From: Opitutia bacterium
GTDB lineage: Bacteria > Verrucomicrobiota > Verrucomicrobiia > Opitutales > Opitutaceae
DNA: 37,663 nt
NCBI GenBank assembly: GCA_016199925.1
Contig: JACQFT010000036.1
Location: forward strand, 1 to 37,663
Direction: 5' to 3'
The translations under genes and the position numbers were made by a program. The notes beneath the pieces were generated by a model. That model had not been told where the DNA came from and searched no databases. It saw nothing but the letters and a program-made list of their open reading frames with translations. Shown one piece after another: positions 17,538 through 27,375 of the stretch (its first letter is position 1; each line of letters opens with the position of its first letter).

Positions 17538-19157
17538 ATGAACCACTTGATCTTGCTGTTCGCCTGGCTCGTCTCGGCGCAGACGGAGGAGCCGACGGCG
17601 CCGCCACCCGGGACCCGGATGCTTGGCCGCATCCCGCCGAACGTCCTGTTTATCGCCGTTGACGACCTGCGCCCGATCGGCGGCGCGTATGGCAGTCCGC
17701 AGGTGAAAACTCCGCATCTCGACGCGCTCGCGCACCGCGGACTCCGGTTTGAGCGCGCCTACTGCCAGCAGGCGGTTTGCAGCCCGTCCCGCACGTCGCT
17801 GCTCACCGGTCGCCGGCCGGACACGACGCGCGTCTACGACCTGCAAACGCATTTCCGCCTTCATCTGCCCGAGGTGGTCACGCTGCCGCAGTTGTTCAAG
17901 CAGCACGACTATCACAGCCAGGGCCTCGGCAAAATCTTTCACGTCGGCCTCGACGATCCGCAGTCCTGGAGCGTGCCGCACTGGCTGCCCGCGGCCAAAC
18001 TTTACTCCAGTCCCGCGATCCGCGCGGCGCTGGAGGCGGAAGCGATTCGCCGAGGCGGTGCGCCGCCGGGCGCGGCCCCGGTGCTCCGACGCGACCCCAA
18101 AACCGGCACGGTGCTGAAGGTGGGCAATCCCAAGATCAAGGTGCGCGGCCCGTCGTGGGAAGCCCCGGACGTCCCCGATGAGGCGCTCCAGGACGGCGAG
18201 ACCGCCACCCGGGCGATCGCCACCCTCCGCGCCGTCAAGGACCGGCCCTTCTTTCTCGCCGTCGGTTTTCTGAAACCGCACCTGCCGTTTGTCGCGCCGA
18301 AACTCTACTACGACCTGTATCCCCCGGAGACGATCAAACTGGCGGACAACCCGTTCGTCCCGACCGACGCGCCCGCCCTCGCCCTGACCGACTTCAGCGA
18401 ACTGCGCCGCTACAGCGACCTGCCGCACGGGGACGAACCCGTCCCGGACGAAAAGGCCCGCGAACTCGTCCGCGGTTACTATGCCGCCACCAGTTATACC
18501 GACGCCCAGATCGGCCGGGTGCTCGCCGAGCTCGACCGGCTCGGCTTGCGCGACAACACCATCGTCGTCGTCTGGGGCGACCACGGCTGGCAACTGGGCG
18601 AGCACGGACTCTGGTGCAAACACACCAACTTCGAGGTCGCCGCGCGCGCCCCGCTGATCCTGAGCGTGCCGGGGCGGACGGACGCCGGAGCAGAAACCTC
18701 CGCCCTCGTCGAATTCGTGGACCTCTATCCCACCCTCGCCGAGCTCGCGGGCCTCCCGCTGCCGGCCGGATTGGAAGGGACGAGCCTGGTGCCGCTGCTG
18801 GCCAAGCCCGACCGCCCTTGGAAGCAGGCCGCGTTCAGCCAATATCCGCGCGAGGACGGCCGGGTGATGGGATATTCCCTGCGCACCGACCGCCACCGCT
18901 ACACCGAATGGATCGAGGTCAGCTCCGGCAAAGCACTCGAGCGTGAACTGTATGATCACGCCGTGGACCCCGCCGAGAACGCCAATCTCGCCCGCCGCCC
19001 CGAAAATCTCGCCCTCGCCGCGGCGCTGAGCCGGCGGTTGCACGCCGGCTGGCGCGCCGCACTGCCCCCGCCGGCCCCCGCACCCGCGACTTCCCGCCCG
19101 GCGAACGACGGCCCGGGCGCCCCGCCTCCGGCGCGCAACGGCCTCCGCGCTCGCTAA
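17538..19157 (+). CDS. Type I sulfatase, iduronate-2-sulfatase-like
   Basis: Exported formylglycine-dependent sulfatase of 539 residues. From ATG at 17538 (MNHLILLFAWLVSAQTEEP) there is a short signal peptide. Metal-binding aspartates are in VLFIAVDDLRP, the formylglycine site CSPSRTSLLTG has its Cys at 81 (CxPxR, needing a maturase), and PFFLAVGFLKPHLPF carries the His that corresponds to iduronate-2-sulfatase H229. WGDHGWQLGEHGLW and a Lys in CKHTNFE complete the site. Overall order matches the IDS-like (S1_7) group. The track start 53 codons earlier lacks a sensible N-terminus. The next gene is a broken paralogue 23 bp downstream. A maturase gene is not in the window. Confidence 0.92.
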   Translation: MNHLILLFAWLVSAQTEEPTAPPPGTRMLGRIPPNVLFIAVDDLRPIGGAYGSPQVKTPHLDALAHRGLRFERAYCQQAVCSPSRTSLLTGRRPDTTRVYDLQTHFRLHLPEVVTLPQLFKQHDYHSQGLGKIFHVGLDDPQSWSVPHWLPAAKLYSSPAIRAALEAEAIRRGGAPPGAAPVLRRDPKTGTVLKVGNPKIKVRGPSWEAPDVPDEALQDGETATRAIATLRAVKDRPFFLAVGFLKPHLPFVAPKLYYDLYPPETIKLADNPFVPTDAPALALTDFSELRRYSDLPHGDEPVPDEKARELVRGYYAATSYTDAQIGRVLAELDRLGLRDNTIVVVWGDHGWQLGEHGLWCKHTNFEVAARAPLILSVPGRTDAGAETSALVEFVDLYPTLAELAGLPLPAGLEGTSLVPLLAKPDRPWKQAAFSQYPREDGRVMGYSLRTDRHRYTEWIEVSSGKALERELYDHAVDPAENANLARRPENLALAAALSRRLHAGWRAALPPPAPAPATSRPANDGPGAPPPARNGLRAR

Positions 19158-19180
19158 CACGCCGCGGCGAAAATCAGGCC

Positions 19181-20600
19181 ATGGCCAGACTAACCCTCCT
19201 GCTCCCGGCGTTGCTGGTCCTGACCGCTCCCCTCGCGGCTGCGGCTCCCGCGGCCCCCGCCGCGGCGCGCGCAGACAAACCGCCCGGCCCGAAGCCCAAC
19301 GTCCTGTTCATCTCCGTCGACGACTTGAACGATTGGATCGGCGCCCTCGGCGGCCATCCCGACGTCAAGACTCCGAACTTCGACCGCCTGGCCCGCCGCG
19401 GCCAGCTGTTCCGGCAGGCGTATGGCTCTGCGCCCCTCTGCAATCCGTCCCGCACCGCCCTCCTGACGGGCGTTCGCCCCTCGACCTCCGGCATCTACGA
19501 CAACTGGCAGTCGTGGCGCGCGGCGATGCCAGCCACCGTCACCCTGCCCCAGTTGTTCCGGCGCCACGGCTACGAAACGGTGGGCTTCGGGAAAATTTTC
19601 CACGGGCGGTTCGAGGACCCGGCGTCGTGGGACCGGTTCGTGCCCAAGTCGAACGACCCGAAACCCGCACCCGCGGTCGTCCACGATCCGCGCAACCGCC
19701 GCCCGGGCTCCGACCTCGAGTGGGGACCGCTCGACGTGCCCGACGAGCAGATGAACGATCACGCCCTGACCTCGCTGGCCGTCGACTACCTCGCCCGGCA
19801 ACACCGTCCCGCGCCGCTACTACGAACGGTATCCCGCGGCGACGCTTCGTCTGCCCGCCGCCCCGGAAGACGACCTCGACGATCTCCCGCCCGCCGGCGT
19901 GGCCATGGCGCGCAAGCTCGGCCCCCTCCACGAGAACATCCTGCAACACGGCAACTGGCGCGAAGGCGTGCAGGCCTACCTCGCGAGCATCAGCTTCGCG
20001 GACGCCCAGGTCGGCCGCCTCCTCGACGCACTCGAGGCCGGCCCGCAGCGCGACCACACGATCATCGTGCTCTGGGGCGACCACGGCTGGCATCTGGGCG
20101 AGAAGCGTCATTGGAGCAAATTCACCCTCTGGGAAGAGAGCACGCACACGCCGCTGATTTTTGTGGTGCCCGGCCTGACGGCCCCGGCCTCGGAGTGCGC
20201 GCACCCGGTGGATCTCATTCACGTCTATCCGACCCTCGCCGACCTGTGCGGCCTGCCCCTGCCGGCGGGGCAACTTTTCGACGGCGCCAGCCTGCGCCCT
20301 CTCCTCGCCCACCCGCAGGCCGCGTGGGATCGTCCCGCAATCATGACTCACGGCCGCAACAACCACGCGGTGCGCACCGATCGCTGGCGTTATATTCGTT
20401 ACGCCGACGGCAGCGAAGAACTCTACGATCACGCGGCCGATCCCAACGAGTGGCACAACCTCGCCCGCGAGCCCGCCAGCCGCACGATCCGGCAGGAGCT
20501 GGCCGCGAGGCTGCCGCAGTTCAACGCGCCGGAGGCCCCACGCCTGCCCAAACCGGAAAATCCCGGCGTCGGCCCCGGGCTCGAACCCCGGCCCGAGTAA
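19181..20600 (+). pseudogene. second iduronate-2-sulfatase-like sulfatase, frameshifted
   Basis: Paralogue of the preceding sulfatase, interrupted near 19803. Frame one gives a signal peptide (MARLTLLLPALLVLTAPLAA), VLFISVDDLNDW, the formylglycine site LCNPSRTALLTG and VDYLARQH. The homology then resumes in another frame with VPRRYYERYPAATLRL and continues to WGDHGWHLGEKRHW and the normal end at 20600. Compared with its neighbour, about 17 residues equivalent to RPFFLAVGFLKPHLPF are missing, so roughly 50 bp were deleted. The deleted piece carries an active-site histidine. ORF 19899-20600 is the 3' half, not a separate gene. A sequencing or assembly error cannot explain the missing residues as easily as a plain frameshift could. 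Confidence 0.85.
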
Positions 20601-20682
20601 ACGCCCCTGCGCCGCCAGCAGAAGGATTTTCGCCCGGACCTCCTGCAACCCACGCCCCCCGCCGAGAGGACGGGTCTGTCAC

Positions 20683-20697
20683 GGACGCAGAGCGTCC
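20683..20697. terminator. hairpin GGACGC-AGA-GCGTCC
   Basis: A perfect 6-bp stem with a 3-nt AGA loop, 80 bp after the broken sulfatase. There is no T-tract. It belongs with other TCT/AGA-loop hairpins in the window. Confidence 0.3.
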
Positions 20698-20842
20698 GGC
20701 TCCAGCGACTCTCTTCGTCGATCGGCACGATCGGGGTTCAACTTTGCTGCTTCGCGTTGGCCTTCGTTTTGGTGCATCCACGGTTTCGCAGGCCCCATTG
20801 TTGTCGCGTTTCGGTTGCGTCGTGCGACACCTGACGGGTCGC

Positions 20843-21550
20843 ATGCCCGCCCGCACTTCCGTCGCCAAACGCTTCCAGTTGTTCGACCGCGCCGTTGCCG
20901 GGATGGGAAAACGCCTGCTCAAGGTCCGCGCGCCGGCCCAGATGATCACCGCCCTCCGCTGGGGCGCGGACGAGATGGAGACGACCTACGCGCAAACCTC
21001 CGCCCGCGTGCGCGCCACCGTCGCCTGCCGCGACGGCTGCGACTTCTGCTGTCACGTGCCGGTCGACGTGCAAGCGCACGAAGTCTTCTTCGCCGCCGAC
21101 CACATCCAAGTTCACTTCTCGCCCGCTGCACTGATCAAGTTGCTCGCCCGACTCGCGCGGCACCGCGACCGCATCGGCGCTCTCGCCGGCGGAGCCCGTG
21201 TCACCAGCCGCTCGCCCTGTCCGCTCCTGCGCGCGGGCTCCTGCTCGATCTACCCCGCCCGCCCCGAAGCCTGCCGCGCGCACCACACCAGCGACGCCGC
21301 CGTGTGCGAAGCCCACCGGCACGACCCGACCACCGATCTCGCCAAGGTCTACGTCCCTGCGCTGCGCGCCCGCCTGCTCGCCGTGAAGTTCGGCCTCGAC
21401 GAAGCCATCGAGACCCTCGGCTACGACGAACGCTGCTACGATTTCGGCTCCGCGCTGCACGAGGCGCTCACCGACAGCCTGTGCCTGATGCGCTGGATGC
21501 GCCGCCAGTCCGCCTTCCCCGACAACTGCCTCGCCCGCTCCGATTCCTGA
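20843..21550 (+). CDS. YkgJ-family cysteine-cluster protein
   Basis: A 235-residue protein with the YkgJ (zinc- or iron-sulfur-binding, CxxxCxxCC) domain: CRDGCDFCCHVPVDV from Cys 62, then CPLLRAGSCSIYPARPEACRAHH, where further cysteines complete the cluster. The function of the family is unknown. The N-terminal 55 residues are helical and basic. The track merges it with the broken sulfatase because the sulfatase's first frame happens to stay open; ATG at 20843 (MPARTSVAKRF) is the sensible start. It is followed by a hairpin and the Sel1-repeat gene on the same strand. Confidence 0.82.
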   Translation: MPARTSVAKRFQLFDRAVAGMGKRLLKVRAPAQMITALRWGADEMETTYAQTSARVRATVACRDGCDFCCHVPVDVQAHEVFFAADHIQVHFSPAALIKLLARLARHRDRIGALAGGARVTSRSPCPLLRAGSCSIYPARPEACRAHHTSDAAVCEAHRHDPTTDLAKVYVPALRARLLAVKFGLDEAIETLGYDERCYDFGSALHEALTDSLCLMRWMRRQSAFPDNCLARSDS

Positions 21551-21634
21551 ACGGAAAGCAAAACGGTTGGCGGGGCCGCGCTGCGCGTTTCACCCGCGAG
21601 CCGTTTCCCGCGCCGCCGGACGCGGTCCGGTGCG

Positions 21635-21669
21635 GTGGCGGCTACGCAGAAGCGCGTAGCCCGCGCCAC
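21635..21669. terminator. hairpin downstream of ykgJ-like gene
   Basis: Inverted repeat GTGGCG-GCTACGC ... GCGTAGC-(CCG)-CGCCAC with a 6-nt loop and a 3-nt bulge, in the 176-bp gap before the Sel1-repeat gene. It could end the upstream transcript; there is no T-tract. Confidence 0.4.
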
Positions 21670-21726
21670 GGCGAACCGCTTGCCCGCGCGCGCGGCACCG
21701 GTCAGAAAACGAGGACCCGATTGACG

Positions 21727-24700
21727 ATGAAAATTTTCTCCCCGCGACTCTCGGCCGTGCTCGTGTTCTCCGCGGCGTTGCTCGCCGCCGGTGCCGCCGA
21801 AGTTTCTCTCGAAGAATTGCAGGCCAAGGCCGACGGGGGCGACGTGCCGGCGATCGTCGCGCTGGCGGAGCACTACCGCGACGAAGTGGGCGGCGAGGAG
21901 GAGGCGCTGCGCTGGTATCGCCTCGCCGCCGCCAAGGGCCACGCCGGGGCGCAGCTCGAATTCGGCCTCCTCCTGCGCGACGGGCGCGGCACGACCGCAG
22001 ACCCGGAAGAAGCCTTCTCGTGGCTGCTCAAGTCGGCCGGGCAAGGCGAGCGCTACGCCATGACCCTGGTGGCCGGGAGCTATGTGGAAGGAGAGATGGT
22101 CAAAAAAAATCTCGTGCAGGCGCTGCGCTGGTATCGGAGCGCGGCGGAAAAGGGCGACGCGAACGCCGCCTTCGAGGCCGGTGCGATGCTGGCCGACGGC
22201 CGCGGCACGAAACGCGACCCGCTCGAAGCCGCGAAGTGGCTGGCCGTCGCCGCGCGCGCCGGCATCGCTGAGGCCCACGGCAAGCTCGCGACGCTGGCCG
22301 CGGCCGATCCGCAGCTCAGCGCCAAACTGGCCGCGCAGGCGCCGGCGGAGACGAAGCGGCTGCTCGCCCGCGCGACCGCAGGCGAGGCGCCGGCGCAATT
22401 CGAACTGGCGCAGCTCTACGCCGCCGGTGCAGGCGGGCTCCTGCGGGACCGGGCCGCACAGGTGCAATGGTTGCAAAAAGCCGCCGCACAGGGCCTCGCT
22501 CCGGCGCAGAACGCGCTCGGCCTGGCTTACGAGCAGGGCGAAGGCATCGCCGCGAGTCCGGAGCAGGCGTTCGTCTGGCTGAAAAAGTCCGCCGACCAGC
22601 GTTTCCCCGCCGCGCTGCTCAACCTCAGCCGCTACTATCTCGACGGACGCGAGGCGCCGCGGAAAAACCGCGACGAGGCGGCGCGCCTGATGCGGCACGC
22701 GGCGGAACTGGGGAGCGTCGAGGCGATGGTCGAGTTGGGAAATCTTCACCGGCACGGAGGCCACCCGCCGAAGAGCGACGCGATCACGTGGTTCGTGCGC
22801 GCCGCGCAGGCTGGCGACGTCGACGCGATGCTCCTGGCCGGCTACGCCTTCGAGGAGGACGCGGACGATCTGCCGAGCGCGTTGAAATGGTATCGCGCGG
22901 CGGCGGAGAAGGACAACAGCGAGGCGCGCGACCGCGCCGCGGCCGTCGAGCAGCAGTTGGCCGAACGGGCGTTTGCCGCCCGACTCCCGGCCAACGTCGC
23001 CGCCGAAAAGCGCGCGCTGTTTGCGCAAGCGCTGCGCGGCGACGCCGACGCGCAGCGGCAGGTCGGCGAGGCCTACCGCAGCGGCAGCGGCGTGCCGGAG
23101 GACATCGTGCTCGCGCAGCAGTGGTTCGCCAAGGCCGGGGCGCAGGGCCAGGCGGAGGCGAAGCGTTGGGCGGAGCAGCTCAAGCGCGACCCGAAATTCG
23201 AGCAGACAAAAGTGGCGGCAGACTTCGCGGAAGCCTTCATGCTCGCGCCGGACCTCAAGCGGCGCAAAGCGGCGGTCGAACAACTCTCGCGCTCGACCCC
23301 TTCCAACCTGAGCGACGCGGCGAGGGCAGAGTTTGTGTGCCGGCTCCTCGGGCCGAAGATGGACGCGAATTCCGGCGAGGCGGGCGACTACGTGCTCAGC
23401 ATCAGCCTGCTCGGGGTGACGTTCGCGACGCTGCAGCCGTATTGCTCCGCCGCGACACTCGAGCGGATCCGCGCGCACGCCGTCACCGTCACCGCCAGCT
23501 ACGAGGCGAGGCTCGCGGTGTTGCGCAGCATCGACGGCTTCTACGCGCGGGCCAAAGCGGGCGAGTCCCAGGCGCAGTTTCGGGTGGGAGAATTTTATCT
23601 GAACCAGACGATGGTGCGCGACGTAGACGTCGCGGCGGACTGGTTCAAACGGGCCGCGGCGCAGGGCCACGCGGAGGCGAAAAAGAAACTCCTGTCGATC
23701 GGCAACGGGGCGCAGCTCCACGCGAATCGCGCCTACAACTCGGGCCAATACCTCGACGCGCTGCACTGGTTCACGCTCGCGGCCGAATGGGGCAGCCCCG
23801 GCGCGGCGCACCAGCTCGCCGTGATGTATCGGGCGGGCATCGGTCTGCCGGCGCCGCGGCCGGGGGACGCGCGAAAGTGGTTCGAGCAGGATTTTGCCGC
23901 CGGAAACTGGGGCGCGGCGGCGGAACTGGCCGAGATGTGCGAGCACGGCGAAGGCGGTCCGCGCGATCCGGCGCGGGCGTTGCAGGTGCTGCGCGAGGCG
24001 GCGGCGCACGGTGAATTCCTGAGCATCACGGAGCTGGGTCGCCGCAGCCTGATGGAGGGCGCGGATCAAGAGCACGACCGGCAGGCGCTGGAGTTTTTCC
24101 GTCGCCCCGCCGCCAAGGATACGCCGGCCGCCAAGGCCTGGATCACGCTGGTCGAGCGCGCACCGGTGCGGCGCGACCGGGCGCAACTCGCGTTTCGCAC
24201 CGCGTCGGTCACGGACGAGGAGCTGGCCGGAGACATCCCGCTTCGGCCGCGCGACCTGCTCGACTACGCCGCGCATCTCGGCCACGCGGAGGCGCAGCGA
24301 TTGCAGCAGGTGTGGCACCCGCGCGAAATCTGGCCGGCCGAACCGCCCGAGACGGAGCAGGCCGACAAGCTGAACAAGGCGCACAAATATGCCGAGGCGC
24401 GCCCGCTCTGGGAACGCGCGGCCGGACAAGGCAGCCCGACGGCCGCGCTCGTCCTCGGCCGCATGCTCGTCAGCGGGGTGGACGGAGTGCCGCCGGACGT
24501 GGCGCGCGCGCAAGAGTGGTTCGAGCAAGCGGGCCGCGCGGGCCTGCTCGCGGGCTATGTGAACGCGGAGAATTGCCGCGCCGAACGCGAGTTCGACTTC
24601 GGGCTCGCAGCCTACACGGCGAAAGACTTGCCCGCGGCGCTGCGGTGGTGGACCTCCGCCGCCGAGCGCGGCGACCCTCCCGCGATGTTCAACGTCGGCG

Positions 24701-27246
24701 TGCTTCACGAGCAGGGGGAGGGCGTGCCGAAGGACGTGCCGCAAGCGCTGGCGTGGTATGAGCGCGCGGCGGTGTTCGCCTACGAGGACGCCGTGAAATC
24801 CGTCGCGCGTCTGCAAGGCAAGTCGCCCGGCGGCGACGCGCTCGCGCAGGCTCGCACGGCCCGGCAGGGCGGGAAAGGCGCGGAGGCGATCAGGCTCTAC
24901 GAGCAAGCCGCCGCACAGGGCAGCGTCGAGGCGATGGGCGAGCTCGGCGACACCTACTCGTTCGGAGTCGGCGTGCCCAAAGACGAGAAGAAGGCGCTCG
25001 TCTGGTTTGAGAAAGCCGTCGCCGCCGGCGACAAGGGGGCCGCCACCCGGGTGGCGATGCTCAAGAGCTCGCTGGCGTTGAAGCAACTGCTCGAATCACA
25101 GGATGAGATGAAGCGGCTGCAGGCAAAGATCGACGGCACCCCCGCGCCGCAGAGCCCCGCGACCACGCAAGCTCCGCCGAAAGACCTGCGGAAAAAATCC
25201 CCGTGGACCGCCGACCAGATCAGCGCGGCGTTGAAGGAGGGCGTGAACCACGACTCGCTCGCGGAAGCGCTCACGGCCGACGGCGTCCAGGATCTCTACG
25301 ATCTCGATGTCGCGCGCCTGCGCCTCACGCCCGCGGGTCAGGGGATCGGCCGGAGCGGCAAACTCGCCGAGGTCTTGCGCAACAACTCCCACCAGGGCGC
25401 CGGCGCGTGGACCTTCGAGATGGCGAAGGCGAAGGTGGACGCGCGGCGCGCCGTGACCGGGCGCCGGCCCGAGGTGACGGACTCGCCCGAATTGCGCGCG
25501 CTGGTGGCGGCCGGTGACGCGGCGGCGCTCTACGACCTCTTTTACTATCTGCCCGAAACGAAGCGCACGCAGGGCGACTTGCCGCAGAATTTTTCCTACA
25601 ACGATCTGCGCGACCGTTTCGCCGCGGCGCAGTTGCCCCAGGCCGCGTGGCTCGTGGCGGAGAAATGCGCGGGCAACGCCGACGCCGCGAAAAACGATCC
25701 TGTCCGGCAGGCCGAGTTGCTCTTCCAGTCGGCCGAGGCCGGCGATCCGCGCGGCATGAGGGCACTGGGCATGCTCTTCCTCGCGAGCGGCGAGAAAGCC
25801 GTCGCGACGAACTACGCCGAAGCGGAATATTGGCTGATCGAGGCGGCGGCCCGCGCGCCGCAAGACATTCTGGAGAGTGCCTACGAAAATCCCGGCCGCG
25901 ACGCCGCGTTCCTCTACAGCTTCGCGGTGCCCATGGGCGGACCGCTGTCGTGGCCGCTCACCGCGCGCGACGACGCTTCGCTCCGCTGGGCGCGCGAGAT
26001 GATCCGGCGCAGCGAGCAGAATCAAACCGGCCCGCTGGCCGGCGTCGCCAATTTCCGTTTGGACGAAGCCGAGCGCAAACCGCAGACGAAAGACGCCCGG
26101 GCCCGCATGGCGGCGTTGCCGCCGGAGGTGCCGCTCTGGAGCGGGCCGGATCGGGCGAAGCTCGAAGCGGCGGCCCAAGGCAGCGACATCAAGGCGCTGC
26201 TCCAACTCGCCGCCGCCTACGCCACCAGTCGCGGCGTGCACCAGAACGATCTCACGGCCGTCCGCTACTACGAGGCTGCCGCCGCGAAGGGCGACAACGC
26301 GGCGATGCTGAAACTTGCCGAACACACCGCGAAAGGAATGGGCGTCAAGAAAGACAAGATGCAGGCACTCGCATGGACGAACAAGGCCGGCGCGGCGATG
26401 GTGGCCGCGGTCGAGAAAAAGTTGCCCGGTTTGCCCCCGCCCGCGCCGGCGGCGGCGTCCGGGAAGGCCGCGAAAAGCGCGGACGACTACTACGGCGGTT
26501 TCGAGACGTTGGGTCGACTCGGCATGACGGTTGCGAAAACCGAAAAGGACCGGGGGCAAATCCAGGTCGACGCCTTCAACTATCTCAAGGAAGCGGTCAA
26601 GATCGCCGAGACCGGCAAGCCCGAGACCCAATACCGGCTCGCGACCTACCTGATCCAAGGCTTGCTCGGCATCCCGAAAGACCCGGCGCGCGGGCGCCGG
26701 CTGCTCGCCGCCGCCGCGAAGGCGGACTTCGCTCCGGCCAAACTCGACTACGCGCGCGCGTTGCAAGCCGGGGCGTTCGGCTTCGCGCCTGATGCGGCGA
26801 AGAGCCAAGCTCTGCTCTCCGAACTCCTCGCCGGCGCCGAGGACACCGTGCCGGAGGCGCGGCACCAGCTCGCCATGCTGCTCTTCCAAGGCGCGCCCGG
26901 CGTGCCGGCCGACAAAGCGCGCGCCCTGCGCCTGCTCGACTCCGCGGCGGATGAGGGCTTCGCGGCGTCGCAATTCGAACTCGGTCGCGCGCTCATCCAA
27001 GGGTTGCCGCCGGAATTGCCCGCCGATCCGACGCGCGGCATCGAGCTGCTGAAGCGTTGCGCCAATCAGGGCGCCGCCCAGGCCGCCGCCGTGCTCGGCG
27101 AAATCTACGAGCGCGGCGTGGGCACCGCGGCAAATCCCGCCGAGGCGCTGCAGTGGTATCAACAGGCACTCGCCGCCGGCCTCGCGCCGGCGAAGGCTGC
27201 CGTCGACCGCTTGCAGGCGCAGTTGAGACCGGCAGTGAAAAAGTGA
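21727..27246 (+). CDS. giant exported Sel1-repeat protein
   Basis: A protein of 1839 residues, far larger than most Sel1-like proteins. It starts at ATG 21727 with a signal peptide (MKIFSPRLSAVLVFSAALLAAGAAEVS); the track start 300 codons earlier overlaps the ykgJ-like gene out of frame. After the signal come roughly two dozen Sel1-like repeats of about 36 residues with the pattern A..LG..Y..G.GV..D...A..W...AA..G...A, for example GVPKDVPQALAWYERAA and GVPKDEKKALVWFEKAV. They form at least three arrays, separated by less regular helical stretches (about residues 480-620, 800-860 and 1120-1480). Sel1 solenoids are protein-interaction scaffolds; in the periplasm they often act in envelope or signalling assemblies. 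No catalytic domain is visible. Partner and role are unknown. Confidence 0.9.
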   Translation: MKIFSPRLSAVLVFSAALLAAGAAEVSLEELQAKADGGDVPAIVALAEHYRDEVGGEEEALRWYRLAAAKGHAGAQLEFGLLLRDGRGTTADPEEAFSWLLKSAGQGERYAMTLVAGSYVEGEMVKKNLVQALRWYRSAAEKGDANAAFEAGAMLADGRGTKRDPLEAAKWLAVAARAGIAEAHGKLATLAAADPQLSAKLAAQAPAETKRLLARATAGEAPAQFELAQLYAAGAGGLLRDRAAQVQWLQKAAAQGLAPAQNALGLAYEQGEGIAASPEQAFVWLKKSADQRFPAALLNLSRYYLDGREAPRKNRDEAARLMRHAAELGSVEAMVELGNLHRHGGHPPKSDAITWFVRAAQAGDVDAMLLAGYAFEEDADDLPSALKWYRAAAEKDNSEARDRAAAVEQQLAERAFAARLPANVAAEKRALFAQALRGDADAQRQVGEAYRSGSGVPEDIVLAQQWFAKAGAQGQAEAKRWAEQLKRDPKFEQTKVAADFAEAFMLAPDLKRRKAAVEQLSRSTPSNLSDAARAEFVCRLLGPKMDANSGEAGDYVLSISLLGVTFATLQPYCSAATLERIRAHAVTVTASYEARLAVLRSIDGFYARAKAGESQAQFRVGEFYLNQTMVRDVDVAADWFKRAAAQGHAEAKKKLLSIGNGAQLHANRAYNSGQYLDALHWFTLAAEWGSPGAAHQLAVMYRAGIGLPAPRPGDARKWFEQDFAAGNWGAAAELAEMCEHGEGGPRDPARALQVLREAAAHGEFLSITELGRRSLMEGADQEHDRQALEFFRRPAAKDTPAAKAWITLVERAPVRRDRAQLAFRTASVTDEELAGDIPLRPRDLLDYAAHLGHAEAQRLQQVWHPREIWPAEPPETEQADKLNKAHKYAEARPLWERAAGQGSPTAALVLGRMLVSGVDGVPPDVARAQEWFEQAGRAGLLAGYVNAENCRAEREFDFGLAAYTAKDLPAALRWWTSAAERGDPPAMFNVGVLHEQGEGVPKDVPQALAWYERAAVFAYEDAVKSVARLQGKSPGGDALAQARTARQGGKGAEAIRLYEQAAAQGSVEAMGELGDTYSFGVGVPKDEKKALVWFEKAVAAGDKGAATRVAMLKSSLALKQLLESQDEMKRLQAKIDGTPAPQSPATTQAPPKDLRKKSPWTADQISAALKEGVNHDSLAEALTADGVQDLYDLDVARLRLTPAGQGIGRSGKLAEVLRNNSHQGAGAWTFEMAKAKVDARRAVTGRRPEVTDSPELRALVAAGDAAALYDLFYYLPETKRTQGDLPQNFSYNDLRDRFAAAQLPQAAWLVAEKCAGNADAAKNDPVRQAELLFQSAEAGDPRGMRALGMLFLASGEKAVATNYAEAEYWLIEAAARAPQDILESAYENPGRDAAFLYSFAVPMGGPLSWPLTARDDASLRWAREMIRRSEQNQTGPLAGVANFRLDEAERKPQTKDARARMAALPPEVPLWSGPDRAKLEAAAQGSDIKALLQLAAAYATSRGVHQNDLTAVRYYEAAAAKGDNAAMLKLAEHTAKGMGVKKDKMQALAWTNKAGAAMVAAVEKKLPGLPPPAPAAASGKAAKSADDYYGGFETLGRLGMTVAKTEKDRGQIQVDAFNYLKEAVKIAETGKPETQYRLATYLIQGLLGIPKDPARGRRLLAAAAKADFAPAKLDYARALQAGAFGFAPDAAKSQALLSELLAGAEDTVPEARHQLAMLLFQGAPGVPADKARALRLLDSAADEGFAASQFELGRALIQGLPPELPADPTRGIELLKRCANQGAAQAAAVLGEIYERGVGTAANPAEALQWYQQALAAGLAPAKAAVDRLQAQLRPAVKK

Positions 27247-27375
27247 ACTCAGCGCGCGGCGCTGGCACCGGGATTCTTGCCTCACGAACTACCCGACGGC
27301 GCAGCGCAGGGCGAAACGGATCTTTAGCGACTCGCATAACAGCCTGACAGCAGTCGGTTCCGTTCCCGGGAGAGC

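Noticed and set aside
19181-21550. sulfatase-YkgJ fusion protein
   Set aside because: After the deletion at 19803 this frame no longer encodes sulfatase, and it reaches the YkgJ-like gene only by chance openness. The sulfatase continues in another frame to 20600.
21436-25086. 1216-residue minus-strand ORF (and 25096-27285, 729 residues)
   Set aside because: Antisense to the Sel1-repeat gene, low complexity, no recognisable domain. The Sel1 frame has a signal peptide and regular repeats.
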